Shown here piece after piece: positions 8,711 to 17,129 of a stretch of 64,000 nt of DNA. This DNA comes from Sciscionella marina DSM 45152 (lineage in GTDB: Bacteria > Actinomycetota > Actinomycetes > Mycobacteriales > Pseudonocardiaceae). The stretch covers positions 378,452 through 442,451 of the forward strand of contig NZ_KB905403.1 in assembly GCF_000379465.1 (NCBI RefSeq), read 5' to 3'. A model generated the notes under the pieces. The model searched no databases, had not been told where the DNA came from, and saw only the letters and a list, made by a program, of their open reading frames with translations. The position numbers were made by a program, and so were the translations under genes. Position 1 is the stretch's first letter; each line of letters starts with the position of its first letter.

Positions 8711-8975
8711 TCGGTACGGGGATGCCTCGCCGAAACGGTCGCCGTTCCGGCAGCAGGAAGGATCGTCCGCGCAGTATTGCGATGAAAGCGCCCTTGGGTG
8801 AATTCCCTGAAGAAATCGATGACGGAAATCGACGTACTCGAGTTCGGTGAGGAGCACTACGAAATAACAAGAGAACGGGAATGGTGCACGGTCACGGAAC
8901 TGCCGGTCCTGTGTTCACCTGCTCGCAGGTCGGCAGGCCTTGCGTCCGCGGTCGGCGTGAGTAACCTCTGCTGTC
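8711..8975. other. Gene-free spacer before the glyoxalase relic
   Basis: This spacer is relatively AT-rich around 8790-8880. An open frame from 8798 reads MNSLKKSMTEIDVLEFGEEH at its start but soon loses coding character and overlaps the glyoxalase relic. I see no recognisable gene or strong terminator. Confidence 0.4.
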
Positions 8976-9311
8976 ATGCCCACTTCTCTGTTCGCGTGAA
9001 TCCCGGTCAGCGACCACGCGGTCGCGGTTGCCTGGTATGAGCGGTTTTTCGGGCGGCCGGTATCGTTCGCGGCGACCGAGACCGAATCGGTGCGGGAGCT
9101 CGGCGAGAACAGCTGGGTGTACGTCGTGGAGGATCCGGCGCACGCGGGCCATGCGATGAATACGGTGCTGGTGGATGATCTCGAGGCGGTGGTCTCCGGG
9201 ATTGCCGAACACGGTATCGATCCGGAGCAGCGGGACACCTACGACGAGGGTATGCGTAAGGTGATCTTCCGGGATCCGGACGGTAATGAGTTCGGCTACG
9301 GCGGCCGGTAA
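8976..9311 (+). pseudogene. Glyoxalase/bleomycin-resistance (VOC) protein with in-frame stop at codon 8
   Basis: From the ATG at 8976 the frame reads MPTSLFA, then TGA at 8997-8999, then continues in the same frame as IPVSDHAVAVAWYERFFGRP and on to DPDGNEFGYGG and the natural stop. The body is a complete VOC-fold domain of about 110 residues with the conserved YERFFGRPV and RDPDGNEF motifs. The homologous position normally carries Arg, so one CGA-to-TGA change explains the stop. No good alternative start exists before the GTG at 9090, which would lose the first strand-helix. Either a recent nonsense mutation or a sequencing error is likely. Confidence 0.75.
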
Positions 9312-9322
9312 CGAAATGCATT

Positions 9323-9356
9323 GAGGGCTCCCGGATGGTGCGCTCCGGAAGCCCTC
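9323..9356. terminator. Hairpin between convergent genes
   Basis: GAGGGCTCCCGGA at 9323-9335 pairs with TCCGGAAGCCCTC at 9344-9356 with one mismatch around an 8-base loop. It lies between the convergent glyoxalase relic and siderophore-interacting protein gene. There is no T-tract, as is usual for many actinomycete terminators, so it may serve both strands. Confidence 0.6.
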
Positions 9357-9419
9357 TCGCGAGAGCCTACCTGGACTCGTCGGAATCCGCATCTTTTCTG
9401 CGATGTGATCCGCGCCGAA

Positions 9420-10226
9420 TCAACCGGGGCTGGACCGGCCGTGTCGCCAGTACCCGAAGAAGGCGATATCGGCTTTGGGGATACCGCGTTCGTTGACCAG
9501 GTGGCGGCGCAGTCCGGTCGGCAGTTTCGCCTCGCCCGCGGCCCAGGTGTAGAAGGGTTCCGCGGGCAGCTGGGCGTTTCGCACGGTTTGGAGTGCGAGT
9601 TCTCCGGGCAGGGCATCCGCACGGTCGCGGGCGAGCCAGTGCACGCGAACTCCTTCGGGGGTACGGAAATCGTGCTGGATATCGGCGGTTTCCGGGACTT
9701 CGAGGAATACCTCGGCGGTGAGTGTGGTGGGAGCGTTCTCGAGGATGGCCAGGATCGCGGGTACGGCGCTCTCTTCGCCGACGAGCAGCTGCCAGGATGC
9801 CCTGGCCGGCGGCAGGTAGGTCACGCCCATGTCGAAGATGCCAGCGGGATCGCCGGGCTTGGCGTGCTGTGCCCAGGTGGATGCGGGAGCCTCGCCGTGC
9901 AGTGCGAAGTCGATGTCGATTTCGCCGCGTTCGGGGCGCGCTCGCCGGATCGTGTAGTTGCGCACCCAGGGGCGACGTGTCTTGGGCATCATGAGCAGCT
10001 GCGCCATCCATGCTTCGTTGGACAGCGTCGGCATGGTCAGCCGGTCCTGTCCTTCGCGGGGGAAGAACAGGCGCACGGTCTGGTCCTCGCCCGAGGGTTT
10101 GAACTGCTCGAGTTCGGGGCCGCCGAGGGTGATGGTGGTGAAGTTGGCGCTCAACCGGGTGTTGGCGAGCACTTCGAGGGTGATCATCTTCCGGGTGTCG
10201 GGCATCCGCACTTTGGGTAGCATCAC
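9420..10226 (-). CDS. Second siderophore-interacting flavoprotein
   Basis: This 268-residue SIP/ViuB-family flavin reductase has the FAD motif RNYTIR at 89-94, the nucleotide-binding segment LLVGEESAVPAILAILE, and the closing FFGYWRHG near residue 257. It resembles the protein at 1217-2062 only at family level. It is divergent from a TetR gene and its promoter has no iron box; the 99-base spacer instead holds a TetR-like inverted repeat (10255-10271). It may therefore be induced by a ligand such as a siderophore rather than, or in addition to, iron starvation. The ATG at 10226 is used; a second ATG three bases on is possible. Confidence 0.9.
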   Translation of the reverse strand: MMLPKVRMPDTRKMITLEVLANTRLSANFTTITLGGPELEQFKPSGEDQTVRLFFPREGQDRLTMPTLSNEAWMAQLLMMPKTRRPWVRNYTIRRARPERGEIDIDFALHGEAPASTWAQHAKPGDPAGIFDMGVTYLPPARASWQLLVGEESAVPAILAILENAPTTLTAEVFLEVPETADIQHDFRTPEGVRVHWLARDRADALPGELALQTVRNAQLPAEPFYTWAAGEAKLPTGLRRHLVNERGIPKADIAFFGYWRHGRSSPG

Positions 10227-10254
10227 ATCGCCCCTTCCACGGCGTATCCGCAGT

Positions 10255-10271
10255 TCATAAGGCTATTATGA
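10255..10271. promoter_or_regulatory. Inverted repeat in the SIP/TetR divergent promoter
   Basis: TCATAA-N5-TTATGA, AT-rich and symmetric, lies in the 99-base spacer between the leftward flavoprotein gene (start 10226) and the rightward TetR gene (start 10326). Size and place fit an operator for the divergent TetR protein. Confidence 0.55.
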
Positions 10272-10325
10272 GCAATAACTTGTGTTCAACGCTACTCGCT
10301 TTCGCACGGCGCAGCCGGAGGTGTC

Positions 10326-10931
10326 ATGACGGCGGACAGCAGGCGGCTTCAACCACGTAAACGGCCGCGTCAGGTCCGGGCGGAGCTCACCAGGCAGCGC
10401 ATTCTCATCGCGGCTGCTCACGTTTTCGCTGAGCACGGCTACGCCGCGGGCACCACCAACCGCATCGCCGAGCAGGCGCGGATCTCGATCGGCTCGCTGT
10501 ATCAGTACTACCCGAACAAGGACGCGATCCTGAGCGAGTTGCTGTTCCGTCATCTGGACGCCGCGGCCACCGAGGGGCCGGGTCTGGAGGAGGCTTCGCT
10601 CGAGGGGATCATCCGGAACCTGGTGCGCGCGGCGATCGAGAACCACCGGGATGATCCGCAGCTGCTTCGGGTGCTGATCGAGCAGGCTCCCCGGTCGCCC
10701 GAACTGCTGGAGAAGATCGATCAGTACGAGCGTTCCCGGGCCGCCTATATCCGGGAACTGCTCGGCAATCATCCGGATGTCCGGGTCGAGGACACCGAGA
10801 CCGCTACCCGGCTCGTGGTGTCCACGATCGAGCTCGTCGTGCACAAGGTGGTCGCGGCGCCCGACCCCATCGATATCGGCCGGTTCGAGGAGGAACTGGT
10901 CGCCATGCTCACCCGCTATCTCACTTGGTGA
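10326..10931 (+). CDS. TetR family transcriptional regulator
   Basis: The 201-residue protein has a basic N-terminus, a classical TetR helix-turn-helix (TTNRIAEQARISIGSLYQYY) around residues 45-65, and an all-helical effector domain. A strong GGAGG precedes the ATG at 10326. It is divergent from the second siderophore-interacting protein, whose promoter carries TCATAA-N5-TTATGA, so repression of that gene and of itself is the natural inference. The ligand is unknown. Confidence 0.88.
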   Translation: MTADSRRLQPRKRPRQVRAELTRQRILIAAAHVFAEHGYAAGTTNRIAEQARISIGSLYQYYPNKDAILSELLFRHLDAAATEGPGLEEASLEGIIRNLVRAAIENHRDDPQLLRVLIEQAPRSPELLEKIDQYERSRAAYIRELLGNHPDVRVEDTETATRLVVSTIELVVHKVVAAPDPIDIGRFEEELVAMLTRYLTW

Positions 10932-10934
10932 GGT

Positions 10935-11378
10935 TCACCGTTGCCAGTCGGCGAAATCCTGCTGGGTGTCGAAATAGTAGGTGAGGGTCAGGATGCCCAT
11001 GGTGGCTTCGGTCGCTTCGCCCCGCAGCCCGGTCAGCTCTCCGGTGCCGGAGTGCGGCACCACGGTGCCGAAGGTGCTCTGGGCCCCGTTGTCGGCCAGG
11101 CCACCGTGCTGGATGACGAAGGTGCCGCCGCGGCCGTCGAGGGTTGCGCGGATGAGTTCGGAGGCCACGTAACCGCTGCCCAGGTTGCCCTGGGCGGTGA
11201 GCACCTCGACCAGTCCGGTGCCCTCGAGGCCGTTTCGTTGAACTCCGCCACGATAGTTCTTGCGGATCGTGATTCTGGTGAGTCTCGGGCCGTCCTCGGG
11301 CTCGTGGTAGGGGACTTCGTCCCAGTTTTCGATATCGAACTCGGCCTGAATGGTCTGTGGTGTGGTGAAGTCCGTCAT
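10935..11378 (-). CDS. DUF3224 family protein
   Basis: The 147-residue protein matches the DUF3224 pattern: FDIENWDEVPY near the N-terminus, EGTGLVEVLTAQG, YVASELIRATLDGRGGTFV and a C-terminal TLTYYFD strand. The family forms a small beta-barrel of unknown function, common in actinomycetes. The ATG at 11378 (MTDFTTPQTIQ) is used; a further in-frame start lies at 11396. Its stop is three bases from the convergent TetR stop. Confidence 0.8.
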   Translation of the reverse strand: MTDFTTPQTIQAEFDIENWDEVPYHEPEDGPRLTRITIRKNYRGGVQRNGLEGTGLVEVLTAQGNLGSGYVASELIRATLDGRGGTFVIQHGGLADNGAQSTFGTVVPHSGTGELTGLRGEATEATMGILTLTYYFDTQQDFADWQR

Positions 11379-11612
11379 GACTACAGAGTGTGCCATTCCG
11401 GGCTGCCGGTTCAGTAGTACTCGTTCGGAGAAACGCCGAGCTCACCGGATGCACCTCGCCGAGCAGTTCGAGTGCCCGGAAACGGTGACACAGCAGCATT
11501 CGGTGCCGAACGGGAGCGCGATGGTGTCGATGGCGAATTCGCGCGGCCGCCCGTGGACGAGATATTGCTCGGAACGGACACCGAGACGAGGCACGCAGGC
11601 GCGCGATTCGGC

Positions 11613-12449
11613 TCAGGCGGTCCGGGTCAGGATCTGTGCGGCGACAAGGTCCGGTTCGCGCAGCGGGAAGAAGTGGTCGCGTCCGGGAAGGACTTCGACC
11701 TGACAGTCCGGGATCAGGGTGGCGCGTTCATGCGCGAGAGTCGCCGGGCACAGGGCGCTGTGTTCGGCGATGACCACCCGGGACGGGACGGTGATGGCGC
11801 GCAGTTCCTCGTCGGTGAACGGAACCGGCGCGCAGGCCCCGGGAAGGAAAACGGTGTTGGCACGCAGCACGAAGGAGAAACCGGGATCCGGTTCGCGCAG
11901 TGGCCCGATCCGCCCGCGTATCGGTTCCGGGAGGAAGGCGAACGGAAGCATGCCCAGCAGCCAGGTGTAGAAACGCGCGCCGAGCGGGGCGAACACCGGC
12001 GAGTCGAGCAGGGTGAGGCTGCGCACCCGCTCCGGATAGCGCACCGCGAACGCCGCCGCGATCCAGCCGCCGCGCGAGGTACCGGCGAGATCGGCGCGCT
12101 CGATGCCGAGTGTTTCGAGGGTCTCGGCGAACCAGCGCACGGTGCTCGAAACGTCCGGCATCGGGGCGGTCTGGCGGCTCATGCCGAGTTCGCCGATCGG
12201 GTCGAGCACGTGGATCCGGTGCCGCGCACCGAGTTCGGCCACGGTTGCGGCGTAAGAAAGGGAGGTTCCGTTGGCCCCGGGTAGCAGTATGAGCGGGGAG
12301 CCGTCCGCGCTTCCGCAGCTGCGTACCCGGGTGGGGCCGAATTCCGTGGCCACCTCGAGCTCTTCGCAGGGGATCGGCCACCGCGCGGCCGCCTCCGCGT
12401 ACCGGTGCTCAAACCAGCGCCGCGCCGCGCCGGTCAGGAAACCGTTCAT
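11613..12449 (-). CDS. Alpha/beta hydrolase, last gene of the salvage-type operon
   Basis: The 278-residue protein has LILLPGANGTSLSYAAT (oxyanion region), GTSRGG with the nucleophilic Ser in the middle, and the histidine of PGRDHFFPL near the C-terminus. The usual acid position is in VVIAEHSALCP, where Asp is not obvious. Its ATG overlaps the amidase stop as ATGA (12446-12449), so it is translationally coupled to the five genes upstream. Within the operon it may open a lactone or cleave an ester of the imported compound; this is inference from position. Confidence 0.82.
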   Translation of the reverse strand: MNGFLTGAARRWFEHRYAEAAARWPIPCEELEVATEFGPTRVRSCGSADGSPLILLPGANGTSLSYAATVAELGARHRIHVLDPIGELGMSRQTAPMPDVSSTVRWFAETLETLGIERADLAGTSRGGWIAAAFAVRYPERVRSLTLLDSPVFAPLGARFYTWLLGMLPFAFLPEPIRGRIGPLREPDPGFSFVLRANTVFLPGACAPVPFTDEELRAITVPSRVVIAEHSALCPATLAHERATLIPDCQVEVLPGRDHFFPLREPDLVAAQILTRTA

Positions 12450-13795
12450 GGCCACAATGCTCGCAAGGCGGACCGGTCGAAAGCGATGGCTTCCTCGAGT
12501 TCCTCGGCGACATCCAGCAGCACCGTCTCGTTCCCCGGGGCGGCGACGAGTTGCACCCCGACCGGGAGACCTTCGGCCAGTCCGCACGGCAGGCTCACCG
12601 CGGCGGCACCGGCCACGTTGAACGGCACGGAGAACGGATAGGCGCCCCACAGTGGGTCGACCTCGACCCCGCCGATCGACCGCGGCCGCTGTCCGTGCGG
12701 GAAGGCCGGAACCGCGACCGAGGGAGTGACCAGCAGATCGACCTCGCCGAACAGTTCGGCGAACCGGGAGCGGTAGGCCCGCAGCGCGCGCTCGGCCTCG
12801 GCCACCGCCGCGGGTTCCAGGCGGGCCGCGCCGCGCAGGGTGGCCAGTTCGTAGCGGGTGAGCCGATCGTCGAAGGTGCCGAGCAGATGCCCGCGCTCCC
12901 GGTGTTCCTCGGCGAGCACGAGCGGGCCGAAGATCTCGGCCCAGCCCTCGATGGGCAGCGGGCTCTCCAGGAACTCGTGGCCCTGCTGTTCGAGCAGTGT
13001 CACCGCCCCGTGCACCGCCTTCGCCACGCCTTCGTGCACCGGCCTTCCCTGTGGTGCCGGGAAAACCGCGATCCGCTTCCGGCCGGTGGCGCTGCGCGGA
13101 TAGACCCGGCTGGCGAGCACACCGAGCAGCAGTCGCGCATCCGCGACGCTCGCGGTGATCGGACCGGGCCCGGAAAACGGGGTCATGGCACGGAAACCGT
13201 CCTCATCGACGCACAGTCCCTGGCTGGGCTTCACCCCGACGAGGCCACAGAACGCCGAGGGGATGCGCACCGAGCCGCCGCCGTCGCTGCCGATGCTCGC
13301 CGTGGCCAGGCCCGCGGCGACCGAGACCGCGCTGCCGCCGCTGGAACCACCCGGGGTGCGTTCGGTGTCCCAGGGGTTCGCTGCTTCCGGGCCGAGCAGA
13401 TTCTCCGAGGTGGCCGACTGGCCGAATTCCGCCATGTTCGTTTTCCCGGTGATGACCGCGCCCGCTTCCCGCAGGCGGCGCACCACTCCGGAATCGGTGA
13501 GCGCGCGGGCATCCTTGTGCAGTAACGAACCGAGCCCGGTCGGTGCACCGGCCAGATGGAAACAGTCCTTGACCGAGAGCGGGACGCCGAGCAGTTCCCC
13601 GGTCTCGCCGCGCCGGTACGCCTCGGTGGCCGCGCGGGCCTGCTCGGTGGCGATTTCCCCGGTGCGGCAGGCGTACGCGCGCAGTTGCGGTTCGAGGCGA
13701 TCGGTCCGTTCGGCGAGGGTGCGCAGGTATTCGGCAGGGCTCAGCTCCCCGGTGCGGAACGCGGTGGTGAGCGCGGTGGTCGAGGAGAAGGTCAC
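12446..13795 (-). CDS. Amidase (amidase-signature family)
   Basis: This 449-residue enzyme has the Ser-cisSer-Lys machinery: Lys in LLGVPLSVKDCFHLAG, and the Gly/Ser-rich signature TPGGSSGGSAVSVAAGLA followed by GSDGGGSVRIPS. The family hydrolyses carboxamides. The GTG at 13795 begins the similarity; an upstream ATG at 13846 would overlap the kinase gene by 20 bases. The stop is coupled to the next gene by ATGA. In this operon it could hydrolyse a carboxamide or ureido group freed from a nucleoside-like substrate. GatCAB function is unlikely because gatB and gatC are not nearby. Confidence 0.85.
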   Translation of the reverse strand: MTFSSTTALTTAFRTGELSPAEYLRTLAERTDRLEPQLRAYACRTGEIATEQARAATEAYRRGETGELLGVPLSVKDCFHLAGAPTGLGSLLHKDARALTDSGVVRRLREAGAVITGKTNMAEFGQSATSENLLGPEAANPWDTERTPGGSSGGSAVSVAAGLATASIGSDGGGSVRIPSAFCGLVGVKPSQGLCVDEDGFRAMTPFSGPGPITASVADARLLLGVLASRVYPRSATGRKRIAVFPAPQGRPVHEGVAKAVHGAVTLLEQQGHEFLESPLPIEGWAEIFGPLVLAEEHRERGHLLGTFDDRLTRYELATLRGAARLEPAAVAEAERALRAYRSRFAELFGEVDLLVTPSVAVPAFPHGQRPRSIGGVEVDPLWGAYPFSVPFNVAGAAAVSLPCGLAEGLPVGVQLVAAPGNETVLLDVAEELEEAIAFDRSALRALWP

Positions 13796-13826
13796 CCGTT
13801 CATGCTGTCGGGACCGGCCGGACACG

Positions 13827-14720
13827 TCAACCTTGCCGGGCGGCAAGGAACTGGTCGATTTCCGCTCGTTCCGGTGCGGTGGCCGGACCGGTGCGCGAAA
13901 CAGCGATGGCCGCGGCCGCGTTCGCCCTGCGTGCCGCGGTTCCCAGCCCGGTACCGCGCAGCAATTCGGCCGCGAGCACCCCGCAGTGCGCGTCCCCCGC
14001 GCCGTTGGTGTCCACAGCGGCCACCGGGAATCCGGGGACCCGGGCGGTCGCGGCGCCGCGCCGGATCGTGCAGCCGGCCGCGCCGTCCCGGATGAGCAGG
14101 GTGCAATCGGGGAATTCGCGCATCGAATCGATCAGCGGGGCCGATTCCTCCGCGTTGCAGCTCAGGATATCCACTGTGGACAGTACGGCGCGCAGGGTTT
14201 CGGGTGGAATGTCCGGGGTGAGTGGTCCGGGATCGAACAGCGTCCGCGCGGATCCATTACGTGGCAACCAATCCAGCAGGGTGTCCCGATTGGACTCGTG
14301 CAGCAGGCTGTATCCGCTGACATAGACCAGATCCGCCGGGCTCGCGGTGATCCCGTCCAGCGCGCCCGGCCCGAGCCCACCCTCCGCGCCGGTCCCGGTC
14401 ACGAAGGTGCGCTCCCCATCGGGTTCGACGAGCGCCACACACACTCCGGTATCGGTTTCGGTGCTCGCGGCGCGCGCGACCGCGATGCCCTCGGCCCGCA
14501 GTGCCGCGCGCACCTGCTCCCCGAACCGTCCGCCGCCGTGCGCGCCCGTGTACAGCACATCCGCGCCGGACCGGGCCGCGGCCGCCATCACGTTGAACCC
14601 GCCGCCGACCAGGAGTTCGGTGCTCTCGGCGAGCAGATCACCGCCGCGCGGCGGCAGCGCGGGCACACGCAGCACCAGATCCACCACCACCTGCCCGGTG
14701 TGCAGCAGCCGCCCGTTCAT
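13827..14720 (-). CDS. PfkB-family sugar or nucleoside kinase
   Basis: The 297-residue kinase has the family's first signature (ELLVGGGFNVMAAAARSGAD) and the catalytic second signature VDTNGAGDAHCGVLAAEL, with the Asp base of GAGD. Length and motif order are normal for ribokinase, pseudouridine kinase and related enzymes. The ATG at 14720 overlaps the permease stop as ATGA. E. coli YegV is a PfkB kinase beside an ADP-ribosylglycohydrolase, a transporter and a GntR regulator, so this gene is the equivalent of yegV by context. The phosphate acceptor is not known. Confidence 0.9.
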   Translation of the reverse strand: MNGRLLHTGQVVVDLVLRVPALPPRGGDLLAESTELLVGGGFNVMAAAARSGADVLYTGAHGGGRFGEQVRAALRAEGIAVARAASTETDTGVCVALVEPDGERTFVTGTGAEGGLGPGALDGITASPADLVYVSGYSLLHESNRDTLLDWLPRNGSARTLFDPGPLTPDIPPETLRAVLSTVDILSCNAEESAPLIDSMREFPDCTLLIRDGAAGCTIRRGAATARVPGFPVAAVDTNGAGDAHCGVLAAELLRGTGLGTAARRANAAAAIAVSRTGPATAPERAEIDQFLAARQG

Positions 14721-16135
14721 CGGCGCTTCCACCCGAGCAGCGCGTACAGCCCGGCGGCGACGGCGAAGGCGATCACCCAGCCGAGCCCGTTCTCCCCGGG
14801 CCAGGTGTGCGCGAAGGGGCCGGTGAACCACTGATCGGTGGTGAACAGATAACCGGCGAGGATGCCCGCCGCCCAGGACAGCACCGCACGGGGTGCGCAA
14901 CCCGCGCGATACCAATAGCCGCTCGTGCGGCCGGTGTCCATCAGGGCCGCGGCGTCATAGTGCTTGCGCCGCACCATGTCCATGGTGAACACGCCGACCC
15001 AGGCCGTGCTCGGCACCGCGAGCAGCGTGATGAACGTGACGAACGGCTGATAGAAGCTGTGCGCGAGCAGCATCAGATAGATCGCGCCGAGGAAGGTGAC
15101 GACCACATCCACGATCACCGCGTACACCCGCTTGATCCGGATGCCGAGGGTGAGCGTGGTCAGCCCGGCGGAGTACACCGAGAGGTGATTGGAAAGCAAC
15201 AGCCCGCCGAACGCCGCGATCAGATAGGGCGCGGCCATCCAGGTGGGGAGCATGGCGCGGATCGCGGCCACCGGATCGCTCGCGTTCGCCAGGCCCGGGT
15301 CCCCCGCGGAGAGCAGGCTGCCCAGCGAGATCAGCAGTACGAGGGGAATCCCGGCACCGGCTGCGGCCGAGGCGACCAGTGCCCCGGTGCGCGCGCTCCT
15401 GGACTGGTAACGGGACATGTCGGCGGCCGCGTTCACCCAGCCGATCCCGGTTCCCGCCGCGATGGTGCCGATTCCCGCAATCATCGCGCCGATCGAGGCG
15501 GGCCGCGCCGAACCGACCGCGTGCCAGTCGATCGTGGCGATCAGGTTCACCGCGACCACGATGTTCAGCGCGCCGAAGATCCAGGTGGCGATCCGCTGCA
15601 CGGAAAGCAGTACCCGGTGCCCGAGTCCGGAGACGATCACGGTGAGCCCGATGAACACCGTGATGCAGCAGATCGTCAGTGCCGGGGCGGACTTCGCCTC
15701 GGCCGGGGTGCCGAACACGATGGCGCACAGGGAAAGCAGCGCGAAGGCCGCGGTCGTGGTGTTCACCGTTTCCCAGCCGAGCCGGGAAAGCAGCGAGACC
15801 AGGGTCGGGCCCGCGTTGCCGCGTACCCCGAAAACCGCGCGGGACAACGTCAGTCCCGGTGCCCCGCCGCGCCGCCCGGCGACGGATACCGCGCCGACGA
15901 TGGCGAAGGAACCGACCGCGCCGAGCACCGCGACGATCGCGGACTGCCAGAAGGTCAGCCGCTGGATGCCGACGAGGGTCGCACCGAGCGGCAGGCCGAG
16001 AATGGAGACGTTCGCCGCGAACCACACCCAGAACAGCTGCATCGGCCGTCCGGTGCGCTCGCTGTCCGGGACCGGCTCGATCCCTCGGGTCTCGAGCGCG
16101 CCACCCGGCTCAGCGGCGGTCTCGGCGACGCTCAT
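14717..16135 (-). CDS. NCS1-family nucleobase/nucleoside permease
   Basis: The 472-residue integral membrane protein has about twelve hydrophobic segments and NCS1 hallmarks: FWVWFAANVSILGLPLG in the first helix, GGAPGLTLSRAVFGVRGN, and GWVNAAADMSRYQ in the middle. NCS1 carriers import cytosine, purines, allantoin, hydantoins or nucleosides with H+ or Na+. It overlaps the ADP-ribosylglycohydrolase gene by 26 bases upstream and the kinase gene by four downstream, so it is the importer of this operon. In E. coli the matching role is played by YegT, of a different transporter family. Confidence 0.9.
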   Translation of the reverse strand: MSVAETAAEPGGALETRGIEPVPDSERTGRPMQLFWVWFAANVSILGLPLGATLVGIQRLTFWQSAIVAVLGAVGSFAIVGAVSVAGRRGGAPGLTLSRAVFGVRGNAGPTLVSLLSRLGWETVNTTTAAFALLSLCAIVFGTPAEAKSAPALTICCITVFIGLTVIVSGLGHRVLLSVQRIATWIFGALNIVVAVNLIATIDWHAVGSARPASIGAMIAGIGTIAAGTGIGWVNAAADMSRYQSRSARTGALVASAAAGAGIPLVLLISLGSLLSAGDPGLANASDPVAAIRAMLPTWMAAPYLIAAFGGLLLSNHLSVYSAGLTTLTLGIRIKRVYAVIVDVVVTFLGAIYLMLLAHSFYQPFVTFITLLAVPSTAWVGVFTMDMVRRKHYDAAALMDTGRTSGYWYRAGCAPRAVLSWAAGILAGYLFTTDQWFTGPFAHTWPGENGLGWVIAFAVAAGLYALLGWKRR

Positions 16136-17129
16136 CCGCCTCCTCTCGCACCTTGAGCAGTCCGGTGACCAGTGGTTCCAGTTCCAGGTCGTTCACCTCG
16201 CGCACCGTTTCCACGAGTTCGCGGGGCAGCCCGGCGACACCGTGTCGCGCGCCGAGTATCGCACCGCAGATGGCGGCGATCGTGTCGGTGTCCCCGCCGA
16301 GCTGTGCGGCAAGGCACAGCGCCTGCTGCGGTTCCTCACCCCGCGCCTCGGCGAGCGCGAACGCGGCGATCACCGATTCCTGCGCGGCAACGGATGTGCC
16401 GACCAGTTCGGCGATCGTCTCGACGAGTTCGGCGGTTCCCATGCCGCGCACCAGTTTCCGCACCCAGTGGAGGCGCGCCGCGATGTCCGCGCCCGCCCTC
16501 CACACGCCGAGTCCCGCGCCGTGGGTCGCCGCGAGTTCCGCGCTGTCCAGTGCCGCTTTCGGTTCGGTGCCCTCGATCGAGGAGGAGACCGCGGTGGCCA
16601 CGGCGGCCGCCGCGGCGATCCCGATGTTCGTGTTGTGCGTGACCCTGCTGGTGGCCACGACCGCGTCGAGCATCGGAGCGAGCCGGGGCGGGGTGGCGAT
16701 CGCGACCGGGGTGATGCGCATGGCCGCGCCGTTCGTAGTGCCGAACCGCCCGGTCTCCTCCGGTCCGACGCCCGCGTTCAGTTCCTCGAGCGCGCGTTTG
16801 GTGGACGGGCCGAGCAGATCGGCCGATCCGCGCCGGATCATCTCGGATTCCCAGTCCAGCAAGGCTTTCGCGAACACGGTCGGATCGATCTGGCCACCGC
16901 CGTCGATGAGCAGGCGGGCCAGCAGCACGGCCTGTTCGGTGTCATCGGTAATCGATCCGGCGGGCAGGCCGGGCGCGATCGGCTGCTCGGGCCGTGCCGG
17001 GAGCAGGGTGTCCACGGTGCCGTAGAGCTCCGCGATCCGTTGCCGGGAAAGGGATTGCGTCGGCATGCCGAGTGCGTCCCCGAGTGCGAGCCCATAAAAG
17101 GCGCCGAGCGCCCGCTCATAGCTGTTCAT
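16110..17129 (-). CDS. ADP-ribosylglycohydrolase family protein
   Basis: The 339-residue protein has the binuclear Mg2+ site motifs of the family: FYGLALGDALGMP at the N-terminus, GSITDDTEQ near residue 80, and LGGDTDTIAAICGAILGA near the C-terminus. Members cleave N- or O-glycosidic bonds of ADP-ribose adducts, and some act on other ribosyl compounds. The ATG at 17129 (MNSYERALGAF) is preceded by the GntR stop in an ATGA overlap. Coupling to a permease and a PfkB kinase suggests it splits an imported riboside to base plus ribose. It is the equivalent of E. coli YegU. Confidence 0.9.
   Translation of the reverse strand: MNSYERALGAFYGLALGDALGMPTQSLSRQRIAELYGTVDTLLPARPEQPIAPGLPAGSITDDTEQAVLLARLLIDGGGQIDPTVFAKALLDWESEMIRRGSADLLGPSTKRALEELNAGVGPEETGRFGTTNGAAMRITPVAIATPPRLAPMLDAVVATSRVTHNTNIGIAAAAAVATAVSSSIEGTEPKAALDSAELAATHGAGLGVWRAGADIAARLHWVRKLVRGMGTAELVETIAELVGTSVAAQESVIAAFALAEARGEEPQQALCLAAQLGGDTDTIAAICGAILGARHGVAGLPRELVETVREVNDLELEPLVTGLLKVREEADERRRDRR

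Noticed and set aside
8798-9040. Small gene starting at 8798
   Set aside because: Only the first 25 residues look coding; the rest is out of frame over the glyoxalase relic.
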